Shown here in pieces: positions 1 through 9,111 of a DNA stretch of 22,706 nt. A program made the position numbers and the translations under genes. This stretch comes from JAJRXK01 sp964593155. GTDB lineage: Bacteria; Krumholzibacteriota; Krumholzibacteriia; JAJRXK01. Below the pieces are notes generated by a model, which was not told the origin of the DNA, made no database searches, and worked only from the letters and a program-made list of their open reading frames with translations. Numbering within the stretch: position 1 is the first letter of the stretch; each line of letters starts with the position of its first letter. Where the stretch lies: contig CAZQHE010000064.1 in assembly GCA_964593155.1 (NCBI GenBank), forward strand, positions 1-22,706. The letters are read 5' to 3'.

Positions 1-2719
<2,719 letters not shown>

Positions 2720-2802
2720 GAGCGGGCTCCGAGGGGACCAGGGCTCGAGACTCTACGGGCTGGGCTCGGTGGGGTCAATTCGGCGCGTGGCGCGCCCCGC
2801 GA

Positions 2803-3453
2803 TCAGGGCGTGTGCCGCCACTCCTTCACCGTGCGCAGGAAGTCGTGATCGAGGTACTCCTTCTTGATCACCTGCGCCATCTCCTCGACGTCGCGGAACT
2901 CGTTCCACGACACCCTGATGAGCGGAACCACCTTGCTGATGTCGCGGACGAAGTTCTCGTACTCGCCGTGCAGTGCCTGCAGATACTCGATCGAGATGCC
3001 CGCCTCGACGCCGCGCCCCCGCGATCGGATGCGCTCGTGGCTGGTCTCGGGGTCGACGTCGAGATAGACGATCAGGTTCGGCTTGCACATGAAGTTGGAC
3101 ATGTTCTTGAACAGCTGCAGATAGGTCCGGTAATCGCGCGGCTCCATGAGACCGGTGTCGGACAGCATCTTCGCGAACACCGAGTCCTCGTAGATGGTGC
3201 GGTCCTGCACCGCGGGGCGCGCACGCCAGATGATCTCCTGGTGCTGCTGGAATCGACGGTTCAGCAGGTAGACCTGCATCGCGAAGCTGTGCCGCGCGGT
3301 GTCGCGGTAGAAGTCCTCGAGGTACTCGTTGTCGGCGACCGGCTCGTAGTAGACGTCCATGCCGAGGTGCTCGCCCAGAGACCGCGCCAACGTGGACTTT
3401 CCCGCGCCGATGATGCCGGAGATGCCGATGAACAGGTTCTCGATGGAATGCAT
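2803..3453 (-). CDS. Deoxynucleoside kinase (dNK family)
   Basis: A 216-residue deoxynucleoside kinase, which phosphorylates deoxynucleosides to their 5'-monophosphates with ATP in the salvage pathway. A P-loop (GIIGAGKST, residues 13-21) lies near the N-terminus. It is followed by the substrate-pocket stretch YYEPVADNEYLEDFY, the DRTIYEDSVFAK segment, LIVYLDVDPETSHERIRSRGR as catalytic and lid region, and SIEYLQALHGEYE. These are typical of the bacterial dAK/dGK/dCK family, and the length is normal. The start is ATG at 3453 (MHSIENLFIG), because AAAGGCGGA lies just upstream and the family begins at this point. The longer open frame to 3540 has no support. Specificity (dA, dG or dC) cannot be read. 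The first 67 codons plus leader are copied at 5364-5599. Confidence 0.93.
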   Translation of the reverse strand: MHSIENLFIGISGIIGAGKSTLARSLGEHLGMDVYYEPVADNEYLEDFYRDTARHSFAMQVYLLNRRFQQHQEIIWRARPAVQDRTIYEDSVFAKMLSDTGLMEPRDYRTYLQLFKNMSNFMCKPNLIVYLDVDPETSHERIRSRGRGVEAGISIEYLQALHGEYENFVRDISKVVPLIRVSWNEFRDVEEMAQVIKKEYLDHDFLRTVKEWRHTP

Positions 3454-3570
3454 GCTGGGTCCGCCTTTCCGAGGGGCTGCAGGGTACCGCGAAGAGGCGG
3501 CCGACCGTTCCGGATCTTCGATCGCGAGACGCCCGAGCATTTCCTCGACCTCGACCTCGTCCGCGCCCGC

Positions 3571-4503
3571 CTACTCCTCGCGCGCCTTCGTGACGGTCGG
3601 CGGCCGCGCCAGCCGCACCGCTCCGATCACCACGAGCAGAACGGACAGTGCGCGGATCAGGATCCCGACCCGGGTCGTCTGGTCCTGGAGCAGCCACGCG
3701 ATCGCGTACAGGGCCACGCTGGCCACGAAGAGCGGGAGCGTCTGGTTGCGCCGGATCGCGAAGATCGACACGCCCAACGCCACGAGAGCGCAGACGACCC
3801 CGAGGAGGAACTCGATCCCCCACTTCGCGAAGAAGCCGCCGTGCGGCGCGACGAAGCCGCCGGCCGGAACGTGTTGTGCGACGATGATCGCGGACGGCTG
3901 GAGCCATCCCAGGTCCTGGGGGCAGGGCGCGGTCCATCCGGCCATCCAACGCCACTGCCCGCTGCCGGGATGATCGGCGCGTCGACCCGCGCGCACGCCG
4001 AAGTGCAGATGGGGGTCCATGGGTCGCTGCGGCGTGCCTCCGTTCTCGTCCGCATCGCCGATCGATCCGATGCGGTCTCCCTTCGCCACCGGCCCCGGCT
4101 CGATCGTCCATCGACTCGGACTCAGGTGACCGTACAGCGAGTAGAGATCGAACTGCGGGTGATCGATGATCACGAGCCAACCGTATCCGTCCATGCGGCC
4201 GGAGTAGCTCACCCGACCGTCGGCCATGGCGTAGACGGGGGTGCCGGCCGGAAGGGGATAGTCCTCGGCGGCGTGGTACTCGCTTCCGCGGGAGGTGCGG
4301 CCCGCGGCGGCGAAGCCGGTGCGGATCGGTTCGTCGGAGGCGAGCAGGTAGCGGGTCTCCAGCGGGAACCGGAAGGGCAGACCGTCGTCGAGAGCCATCG
4401 CGGCCGCGTCGGAGAAATCGACGGGGACGGGCAACGGACACGTCGCCGAAGCACGCGAGGCGGCGGCGAGACAAGCCACGACGAGCAGAACGGTCCGGAC
4501 CAC
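3571..4503 (-). CDS. M23 family metallopeptidase with C-terminal membrane segments
   Basis: A 310-residue exported protein. An N-terminal signal sequence (VLLVVACLAAASRASA) is followed by a LytM/M23 peptidase domain. The first zinc-site motif is H77-A-A-E-D81 (the family usually has HxGxD), YGHLS contains H125, and the second motif is HLHFG (H165, H167). M23 enzymes cut peptide cross-links in cell-wall peptidoglycan using one zinc ion. After the peptidase domain come three hydrophobic segments (about residues 229-250, 255-272 and 279-298), so the catalytic part is probably tethered to the membrane by its C-terminus, which is not the usual layout. The start is GTG at 4503, with GGAGG five bases upstream. 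It lies 117 bases upstream of the deoxynucleoside kinase gene on the same strand and diverges from the toxin-antitoxin pair. Confidence 0.88.
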   Translation of the reverse strand: MVRTVLLVVACLAAASRASATCPLPVPVDFSDAAAMALDDGLPFRFPLETRYLLASDEPIRTGFAAAGRTSRGSEYHAAEDYPLPAGTPVYAMADGRVSYSGRMDGYGWLVIIDHPQFDLYSLYGHLSPSRWTIEPGPVAKGDRIGSIGDADENGGTPQRPMDPHLHFGVRAGRRADHPGSGQWRWMAGWTAPCPQDLGWLQPSAIIVAQHVPAGGFVAPHGGFFAKWGIEFLLGVVCALVALGVSIFAIRRNQTLPLFVASVALYAIAWLLQDQTTRVGILIRALSVLLVVIGAVRLARPPTVTKAREE

Positions 4504-4626
4504 GGGAACCCTCCGGCGCTCCCCTTCTTCGGGGGCGGCGGTCACGAGCACACGTCGCGGGTCGGAAGACCAGTCTGCTCCTCCGCGCGGGCGAAGTCCA
4601 ACGCTCCGCGCGGAATGCGGAGCGTC

Positions 4627-4656
4627 TTGACCGAACGGTACCATTTCGCTACCGTT
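4627..4656 (+). promoter_or_regulatory. Candidate promoter and operator of the toxin-antitoxin pair
   Basis: A perfect inverted repeat, AACGGTA (4634-4640) and TACCGTT (4650-4656) with a 9-base spacer, lies 31 bases before the antitoxin start. TTGACC (4627-4632) and TACCGT (4650-4655), 17 bases apart, can serve as -35 and a weak -10. The repeat would then cover the promoter spacer and the -10 box. Ribbon-helix-helix antitoxins normally repress their own operon at such palindromes. The assignment is inferred from position and symmetry. Confidence 0.55.
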
Positions 4657-4687
4657 TTGGTGTCTCGCCTCCCGTCGAGGCGGCATC

Positions 4688-4939
4688 ATGACCACCATGC
4701 CGAACCTGACGCTCAAGAACGTGCCCGAGGAACTGCTCGTCCGGCTGCGCACGCAGGCCGAGAGCAATCGCAGGAGTCTGAACTCCGAGATCCTCGTGCT
4801 GCTCGACGCGGCGCTCGCACCGCACAAGCCCGACGTGGACGCGATGCTCGAGGCCGTCGACGCGCTCCACGCCACCCATGCGGTCGAGCCGATGACGCCG
4901 GCGGAGATCCGTCGCGCGATCCGTCGGGGTCGTCTGTGA
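4688..4939 (+). CDS. Ribbon-helix-helix antitoxin (FitA/VapB-like)
   Basis: An 83-residue Arc/FitA-type ribbon-helix-helix protein. NLTLKNVPEELLVRLRTQA forms the DNA-binding strand and first helix, and RRSLNSEILVLLDAAL the second helix. The C-terminal part (MTPAEIRRAIRRGRL) resembles the toxin-binding tail of these antitoxins. It should neutralise the PIN toxin encoded next to it and, as a complex, repress the shared promoter. The antitoxin stop and toxin start overlap by four bases (GTGA), so the two are translationally coupled. The start could be ATG 4688 or ATG 4697, which removes three residues and leaves MPNLTLKNV. Neither has a strong Shine-Dalgarno sequence. Confidence 0.88.
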   Translation: MTTMPNLTLKNVPEELLVRLRTQAESNRRSLNSEILVLLDAALAPHKPDVDAMLEAVDALHATHAVEPMTPAEIRRAIRRGRL

Positions 4940-5382
4940 TCGCGGTCGACACGAACCTGATCGTCGATCTCTTCCTGCCCACGCAACACACCGAACTCGC
5001 TCGGACGATCGCGCGTCGCGACGACCAGTGGCACGCTCCGTTGCTCTGGCGCAGCGAGTTCGCGAGCGTGCTGTGGGAGCACCACCGTAAGACGGGCCTG
5101 CCGCTCGACGCGGCGCGCGCGCTCCACCGACGGGCCTGTGCGTGGATGGACGGAACCGAACACCTTCCTTCGTTCGACGTCGTGCTGGACCTCGCCTTCG
5201 AGGCGGACGCCACGCCCTACGACTGTCAGTTCGTGGCCGTCGCGCGGGGTATGGGCCTGCGGCTGCTCAGTCACGACCGGCGGCTGCGGCGGTCGTTCCC
5301 GGACTCGGTGCTCGATCCGCGGGACTTCGTCGGATCCAGACCGGGCCGATCTTCGTGCGCAACTCGACGGTTCAGCAGGTAG
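4936..5382 (+). CDS. PIN-domain toxin (VapC/FitB-like) with a chimeric C-terminal tail
   Basis: A 148-residue PIN ribonuclease of a type II toxin-antitoxin pair. The acidic metal site is complete: D5 in AVDTN, E41 in WRSEF, D96 in PYDCQF and D114 in SHDRRL. Family members cut RNA (tRNA or mRNA) when free of antitoxin. The start is GTG at 4936, overlapping the antitoxin stop. The domain proper ends around DPRDFV. The last 16 residues (133-148) and the stop codon come from foreign scraps: bases 5331-5369 are identical to part of the SRPBCC gene at 13698-13736, and the TAG stop lies in the copied deoxynucleoside kinase piece. The catalytic core is intact, so activity is plausible. A decayed relative lies at 13280-13443. 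Confidence 0.87.
   Translation: MIAVDTNLIVDLFLPTQHTELARTIARRDDQWHAPLLWRSEFASVLWEHHRKTGLPLDAARALHRRACAWMDGTEHLPSFDVVLDLAFEADATPYDCQFVAVARGMGLRLLSHDRRLRRSFPDSVLDPRDFVGSRPGRSSCATRRFSR
5331..5369. repeat. 39-bp exact copy of an internal piece of the SRPBCC gene
   Basis: These 39 bases are identical, in the same orientation, to 13698-13736 inside the SRPBCC gene, where the minus strand encodes VELRTKIGPVWIR. Here they join the 3' end of the toxin gene to the deoxynucleoside kinase fragment. The last six bases (tcgacg, 5364-5369) are shared by both donor sequences, so the junction carries a microhomology. Confidence 0.9.
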
Positions 5383-5599
5383 ACCTGCATCGCGAAGCTG
5401 TGCCGCGCGGTGTCGCGGTAGAAGTCCTCGAGGTACTCGTTGTCGGCGACCGGCTCGTAGTAGACGTCCATGCCGAGGTGCTCGCCCAGAGACCGCGCCA
5501 ACGTGGACTTTCCCGCGCCGATGATGCCGGAGATGCCGATGAACAGGTTCTCGATGGAATGCGTGCTGGGTCCGGCTTTCCGAGGGGCTGCAGGGTACC
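5364..5599 (-). pseudogene. Truncated copy of the deoxynucleoside kinase gene (5' end and leader)
   Basis: This 236-bp segment matches 3253-3488 at 234 positions, counted by eye. It carries the first 67 codons, including the P-loop, plus 35 bases of leader, then stops abruptly. The two differences are both in the initiation region. The start codon ATG is changed to ACG (position 5563), and the Shine-Dalgarno stretch AAGGCGG is changed to AAGCCGG (position 5575). No catalytic lid region is present. The fragment cannot make a kinase. Weaker similarity to the leader continues to about 5625. Confidence 0.92.
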
Positions 5600-5620
5600 A
5601 CGATGGGGCGGGCGACGGCT

Positions 5621-5662
5621 CGTGTCGCGGGCACGGTACACCTCTCCCATGCCTCCAGCCCC
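5621..5662 (-). pseudogene. Ser/Thr kinase glycine-loop fragment
   Basis: Read on the minus strand this encodes GAGGMGEVYRARDT, the P-loop signature of Hanks-type kinases. It resembles the matching segment of the kinase at the left end (about 2632-2675) but is not identical, so it probably derives from another kinase paralogue. Nothing kinase-like continues on either side. It sits directly upstream of the deoxynucleoside kinase fragment. The remaining bases up to 5749 show no recognisable feature. Confidence 0.6.
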
Positions 5663-5749
5663 TCGGGCGCGGAGGCAGCGGGATCGTCGCCGGAAAGTAG
5701 TGCGGCAACGGGAATTACAGGCCCTGGTAGTCGGAAACCCAGCAGCCTG

Positions 5750-6184
5750 CTAGCCGGAGCACCCCGGGCATCGTCCCCTCACCTGGACCATCGTGTCATC
5801 GACCGCACGGTTCCAGGGGTCCACGCCGGTGATGGCCGCGGCCGGTAGACACTCGATCCGCCCGCACGCCGTGCAGACGAAGTGGGGATGCACGTGCCGA
5901 TCCGGCGTTCCCGCCTCGACCCGAGCGTATCGCGGCACGCCCTCGGCGACTGTGACGATCTGCAGCAGACCTGCCTCGGTGAGCCGCACGAGGTTCCGGT
6001 ACACCGTTGCGAAGTCGCCGTGATCGGGTCCGAGGAGATGGAAGATCTCGCTGGCGGTCAAAGGCTGCGTTTCGCGCGTCAGGCGCGCGAGGATCGCCAG
6101 CCGCGGTCCGGTCGCACGGAGTCCGGACGCTCGGAGCCGTTCTCGGAGCTCCTCGTCGCCTCGGCGGTCATGATCCGGCCCCAT
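5750..6184 (-). CDS. zur: Fur-family transcriptional repressor, probably Zur
   Basis: A 144-residue Fur-family regulator. The winged helix includes LRATGPRLAIL and the recognition helix segment DFATVYRNLVRLTEAGLL (about residues 57-74). The dimerisation/metal part has HVHPHFVCTACGRIEC and a second CxxC (CPGC, C139/C142), which together form the structural zinc site. Family members bind DNA when loaded with metal and repress uptake genes. Zinc is inferred from the neighbours: the divergent operon encodes a COG0523 protein and a Zrg-like transporter. The start is ATG 6184, with GAGGAGGG at a suitable distance. The longer frame to 6271 runs through the operator region and is rejected. A different Fur subtype (iron, peroxide) cannot be excluded by sequence alone. 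Confidence 0.88.
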   Translation of the reverse strand: MGPDHDRRGDEELRERLRASGLRATGPRLAILARLTRETQPLTASEIFHLLGPDHGDFATVYRNLVRLTEAGLLQIVTVAEGVPRYARVEAGTPDRHVHPHFVCTACGRIECLPAAAITGVDPWNRAVDDTMVQVRGRCPGCSG

Positions 6185-6207
6185 GGTGATGCCCTCCTCT
6201 CCATAGA

Positions 6208-6239
6208 TGCAAGTATATTGCAATTGCAGTCCACTTGCA
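6208..6239. promoter_or_regulatory. Divergent promoter with overlapping Fur/Zur-type palindromes
   Basis: An AT-rich island in GC-rich surroundings. TGCAA-N5-TTGCA (6208-6222) and the perfect palindrome TGCAATTGCA (6219-6228) overlap, and a further TTGCA lies at 6235-6239. On the plus strand TTGCAA (6218-6223) and TAGGGT (6241-6246), 17 bases apart, could drive the zinc operon. On the minus strand a TATACT box lies in the same island and could drive the regulator gene. Binding here would repress both directions. Confidence 0.65.
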
Positions 6240-6295
6240 CTAGGGTTTCCTTCCGAAGCCCCGGACTCCACGCCCGAGACACGAGGGACAGCAGT

Positions 6296-7528
6296 ATGCC
6301 CCAGAAGCCAGGTTCCGACACCCGCCTACCCACGACCGTCCTGTCGGGCTTCCTGGGGGCGGGAAAGACCACTTTGCTCAACCGGATCCTCACCGAACGG
6401 CAGGGGCGCAGGGTTGCTGTCATCGTCAATGACATGAGCGAGGTCAACATCGACGCGCGGCTGGTCGAGCGCGGAGGCGCGGCGCTGTCGCGGACCGACG
6501 AAACGCTGGTCGAAATGACGAACGGGTGCATCTGCTGCACTCTGCGGGAGGATCTCCTGGTAGAGGTCGCTCGCCTCGCCCGTGAGAGTCGCTTCGACGC
6601 GCTGCTGATCGAATCGACCGGGATTTCCGAGCCGATCCCGGTTGCGCAGACGTTCACGTTCGAGGACGAGACCGGCGCGAGTCTGGCCGACCTCGCTCGG
6701 CTCGACGCGATGGTGACCGTGGTCGACGCCTCGGGCTTCTTGCAGGACTACGCCGACGCCGATGACCTGGTCGCTCGCGGACAGGCTCTCGGCGAGGACG
6801 ACGAGCGCACGGTCACCGACCTGCTCGTCGATCAGGTCGAGTTCGCCGACGTGATCGTGTTGAACAAGGTCGACCTCGTCGACGGAGACACTCTCGAGCG
6901 GACCCGCGGGGTGATCCGTGCCCTGAATCCAGGCGCGCGACTGGTGGAAACCTCGTTCGGCCGGGTCGAATACGGTCAGATCCTCGACACCGGTCTCTTC
7001 GACTACCAGCGAGCCGCCAGTTCAGCCGGTTGGATCCGAGAACTCGCCGGCGAGCACGTACCCGAGACCGAAGAGTACGGAATCTCGAGCTTCGTGTACC
7101 GGCGCTCCGAACCATTCGACGCCGAAGCGCTCTGGCGTTTCTTCCAGGACGACGAGGCCTTCTCGAGAATCCTGCGCTCGAAGGGCTCCTTCTGGATCGC
7201 GGCCAATCATCGCTGCGCCTACGAGTGGTCACAGGCCGGTGGAGCGGTGAGCGTCAAGCCCATCGGCCTGTGGTGGGCGTCGATCCCGCGCGAGCACTGG
7301 GGTCACCCCGAGGATCAGAGACCCGATCGGAGTCCCGATTGGGACCCACGATTCGGCGATCGCCGTCAAGAAATCGTGTTCATAGGCCAAGACCTCGATG
7401 CCGAAGCGGTGTCTGCCCGTCTGGACGCGTGTCTCCTGTCTTCGGATCTGACCGACGCGGGTAGCGACCTGTGGGCAGGATTGCCCAATCCCTTTCCCGA
7501 CGTCGTTCTCGAAGAGACTTCCGACTGA
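6296..7528 (+). CDS. COG0523 (CobW/ZNG1-like) metallochaperone GTPase
   Basis: A 410-residue G3E GTPase. The Walker A motif GFLGAGKTT (residues 18-26), the metal-binding motif CICC (C78, C80, C81), ESTGISEP as Walker B/switch region and NKVD (189-192) are all in place. The C-terminal CobW_C-type domain contains FVYRRSEPFDAEALW and RSKGSFWIAANH. Family members hand zinc to client enzymes when it is scarce, using GTP hydrolysis, and are commonly Zur-regulated. The start is ATG 6296, with GAGGGA upstream. It is the first gene of the operon and directly follows the palindromic control region. Other COG0523 subgroups serve cobalt or nitrile hydratase. Zinc is favoured here by the Fur-type neighbour and the Zrg-like genes downstream. 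Confidence 0.93.
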   Translation: MPQKPGSDTRLPTTVLSGFLGAGKTTLLNRILTERQGRRVAVIVNDMSEVNIDARLVERGGAALSRTDETLVEMTNGCICCTLREDLLVEVARLARESRFDALLIESTGISEPIPVAQTFTFEDETGASLADLARLDAMVTVVDASGFLQDYADADDLVARGQALGEDDERTVTDLLVDQVEFADVIVLNKVDLVDGDTLERTRGVIRALNPGARLVETSFGRVEYGQILDTGLFDYQRAASSAGWIRELAGEHVPETEEYGISSFVYRRSEPFDAEALWRFFQDDEAFSRILRSKGSFWIAANHRCAYEWSQAGGAVSVKPIGLWWASIPREHWGHPEDQRPDRSPDWDPRFGDRRQEIVFIGQDLDAEAVSARLDACLLSSDLTDAGSDLWAGLPNPFPDVVLEETSD

Positions 7529-7574
7529 ACCACGGGCCGATCGCGCCCGGATCACCTGAACCCTGGAGGAATCC

Positions 7575-7790
7575 ATGACCGCCAACTGCCCTCGTTGCGC
7601 CTCGGACGACCTGATCGCCACGCAAGCCTTCGGAGTCTGCTCCGACTGTGGCACGGCCCATTCGACCGGTCTCACGATCGACCTTCCCGTCGTTCTCACC
7701 GTCGCTCTGGCAACTCTTCTGGTCGCCATGGTCGTCCGTCGATTCCGTCGCGTGTCGTCGCGGTCGAACGTGGCGTCGGTGGGCGCCTGA
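7575..7790 (+). CDS. Small zinc-ribbon protein with one membrane segment
   Basis: A 71-residue protein with two CxxC pairs (CPRC near residue 5 and CSDC near residue 22), which look like a four-cysteine zinc ribbon. One hydrophobic segment follows (about residues 37-52, PVVLTVALATLLVAMVV), then a basic tail. GGAGG precedes the ATG at good spacing, so the gene is probably real despite its size. It lies 46 bases after the COG0523 gene and 10 bases before the flavoprotein gene, within the zinc operon. I do not recognise a named family. It could be a membrane-bound zinc sensor or a docking partner of the chaperone, but this is speculation. Confidence 0.75.
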   Translation: MTANCPRCASDDLIATQAFGVCSDCGTAHSTGLTIDLPVVLTVALATLLVAMVVRRFRRVSSRSNVASVGA

Positions 7791-7800
7791 GGCCGGCGTC

Positions 7801-9111
7801 GTGGCCCGGATGGAGGCTGATGGTCCGACGTGGTCGATCATCGGAGGTGGACCGCACGGCGTCCACATCGCCGCACGATTGATCGGCGAAGCGGGTGTCG
7901 ATCCCGACGACGTCCGTATCGTTGATCCGGGGTCGCACCTACTGACCGAGTGGCGGCGTCGCGCACGTGCCACTGGAATGGAGTACCTTAGATCACCGTC
8001 GGTCCACCACGTCGGCGTCGATCCACTTGCGCTCTTCCACTTCCGGGCCACGTCCGGTGCCGCCGGATCGACACCGCGATTTCGCGCTCCGTACAACCGT
8101 CCCGCACTCTGGCTGTTCGAGTCGCACTGCGACGCTGTCATCGATCACTACGGGCTCGATCGTCTGCACATCCGCGATCGCGTGTCACGGATCGATCCGA
8201 CGACCGAGCGGGTACATCTGCAGATGCAGTCGGGCGAGGCTCTCGACTGTGGCCACGTGGTCATTGCGATCGGTTCGGGTGACCGCTCGAGATGGCCCGA
8301 CGCGGTGCCCCGGAACGATCCACGGATTCGCCACGTCTACGGGCTCGGGTCGATGGACGAAGTCCTCGCCCTTGGTCGGAGGGTCGTCGTCGTCGGTGGG
8401 GGGCTCGCCGCCGGACATCTGTGTGTTTCGATGATCGGCGACGAGCACGAGATCGTGCTCGTCTCCAGGCACTCCCTGCACGAGCGGCAGTTCGACACCG
8501 ACCCGGGGTGGATCGGACCGAAGTTCATGAGCCGGTTCTCGCGAACGCAGGACCTGGTCGCGAGACGCGAGATGATCCGCTCCGCTCGCAGGCCCGCCAC
8601 GATGCCTCCCGAGATCCTGTCCAGACTTCGTGCGAAGATCCGCTCGGGCCAGGTCGAGCACCGGATCGCTGCGATCGACCGCGTGGATGCCGGTCGCGAT
8701 CTCGTCCTGACCCTGTCGACGGGCGAAAGCGTCGAGGCGGACATCGTGATTCTGGCTACGGGCTTCGAGCCGAGTCGACCTGGAGGTCCTCTCGTCGACG
8801 ATCTGCAGTCCCGGGCCCGGCTACCTCTCGCCCCTTGCGGCTTCCCGATCGTCGACCACGGGCTGCGGTGGCACCGCCGCGTGTTCGTCACCGGAGCGCT
8901 GGCGGAGTTGGAACTCGGACCCACGGCACGAAACATCATCGGCGCTCGCAACGCGGCCGAGCGGATCCTTCGATGCCGTCTCGACGGCCGCAGTGAGACG
9001 AAGGAAGGGGACGCCACGCCGACGAATGTCCGCGATCCGATCGCTCGACGTCCCGACACACAGCGGAGGGAGGGTGTATGGGCGCGTCCGACGACACCCG
9101 CGCAGTCGTAG
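7801..9111 (+). CDS. FAD/NAD(P)-binding protein (ornithine/lysine N-hydroxylase-like fold)
   Basis: A 436-residue flavoprotein. The FAD-binding Rossmann motif is IIGGGPHG (about residues 13-20), the NAD(P)-binding motif is VVVVGGGLAAG (195-205), and the ATGFEPS segment towards the C-terminus is typical of two-dinucleotide flavin oxidoreductases. The stretch MEYLRSPSVHHVGVDPLAL is reminiscent of SidA/PvdA-like FAD/NAD(P)-binding proteins. Substrate and reaction are unknown. The start GTG 7801 is chosen because GAGG lies eight bases upstream, overlapping the previous stop. ATG 7810 is an alternative. Its 3' end overlaps the ABC ATPase gene by 34 bases, so it is part of the zinc operon. A role in metallophore chemistry or redox control of metal-binding thiols is possible but unproven. 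Confidence 0.82.
   Translation: MARMEADGPTWSIIGGGPHGVHIAARLIGEAGVDPDDVRIVDPGSHLLTEWRRRARATGMEYLRSPSVHHVGVDPLALFHFRATSGAAGSTPRFRAPYNRPALWLFESHCDAVIDHYGLDRLHIRDRVSRIDPTTERVHLQMQSGEALDCGHVVIAIGSGDRSRWPDAVPRNDPRIRHVYGLGSMDEVLALGRRVVVVGGGLAAGHLCVSMIGDEHEIVLVSRHSLHERQFDTDPGWIGPKFMSRFSRTQDLVARREMIRSARRPATMPPEILSRLRAKIRSGQVEHRIAAIDRVDAGRDLVLTLSTGESVEADIVILATGFEPSRPGGPLVDDLQSRARLPLAPCGFPIVDHGLRWHRRVFVTGALAELELGPTARNIIGARNAAERILRCRLDGRSETKEGDATPTNVRDPIARRPDTQRREGVWARPTTPAQS

Noticed and set aside
2812..4935. Long plus-strand open frame leading into the toxin gene
   Set aside because: It is antisense to the deoxynucleoside kinase and M23 genes. Only the part from 4936 on (the PIN toxin) is a real gene.
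5271..5708. Possible second small deoxynucleoside kinase gene
   Set aside because: It has only the first 67 codons, its start codon is mutated to ACG, and the frame enters unrelated sequence. It is a fragment, not a gene.
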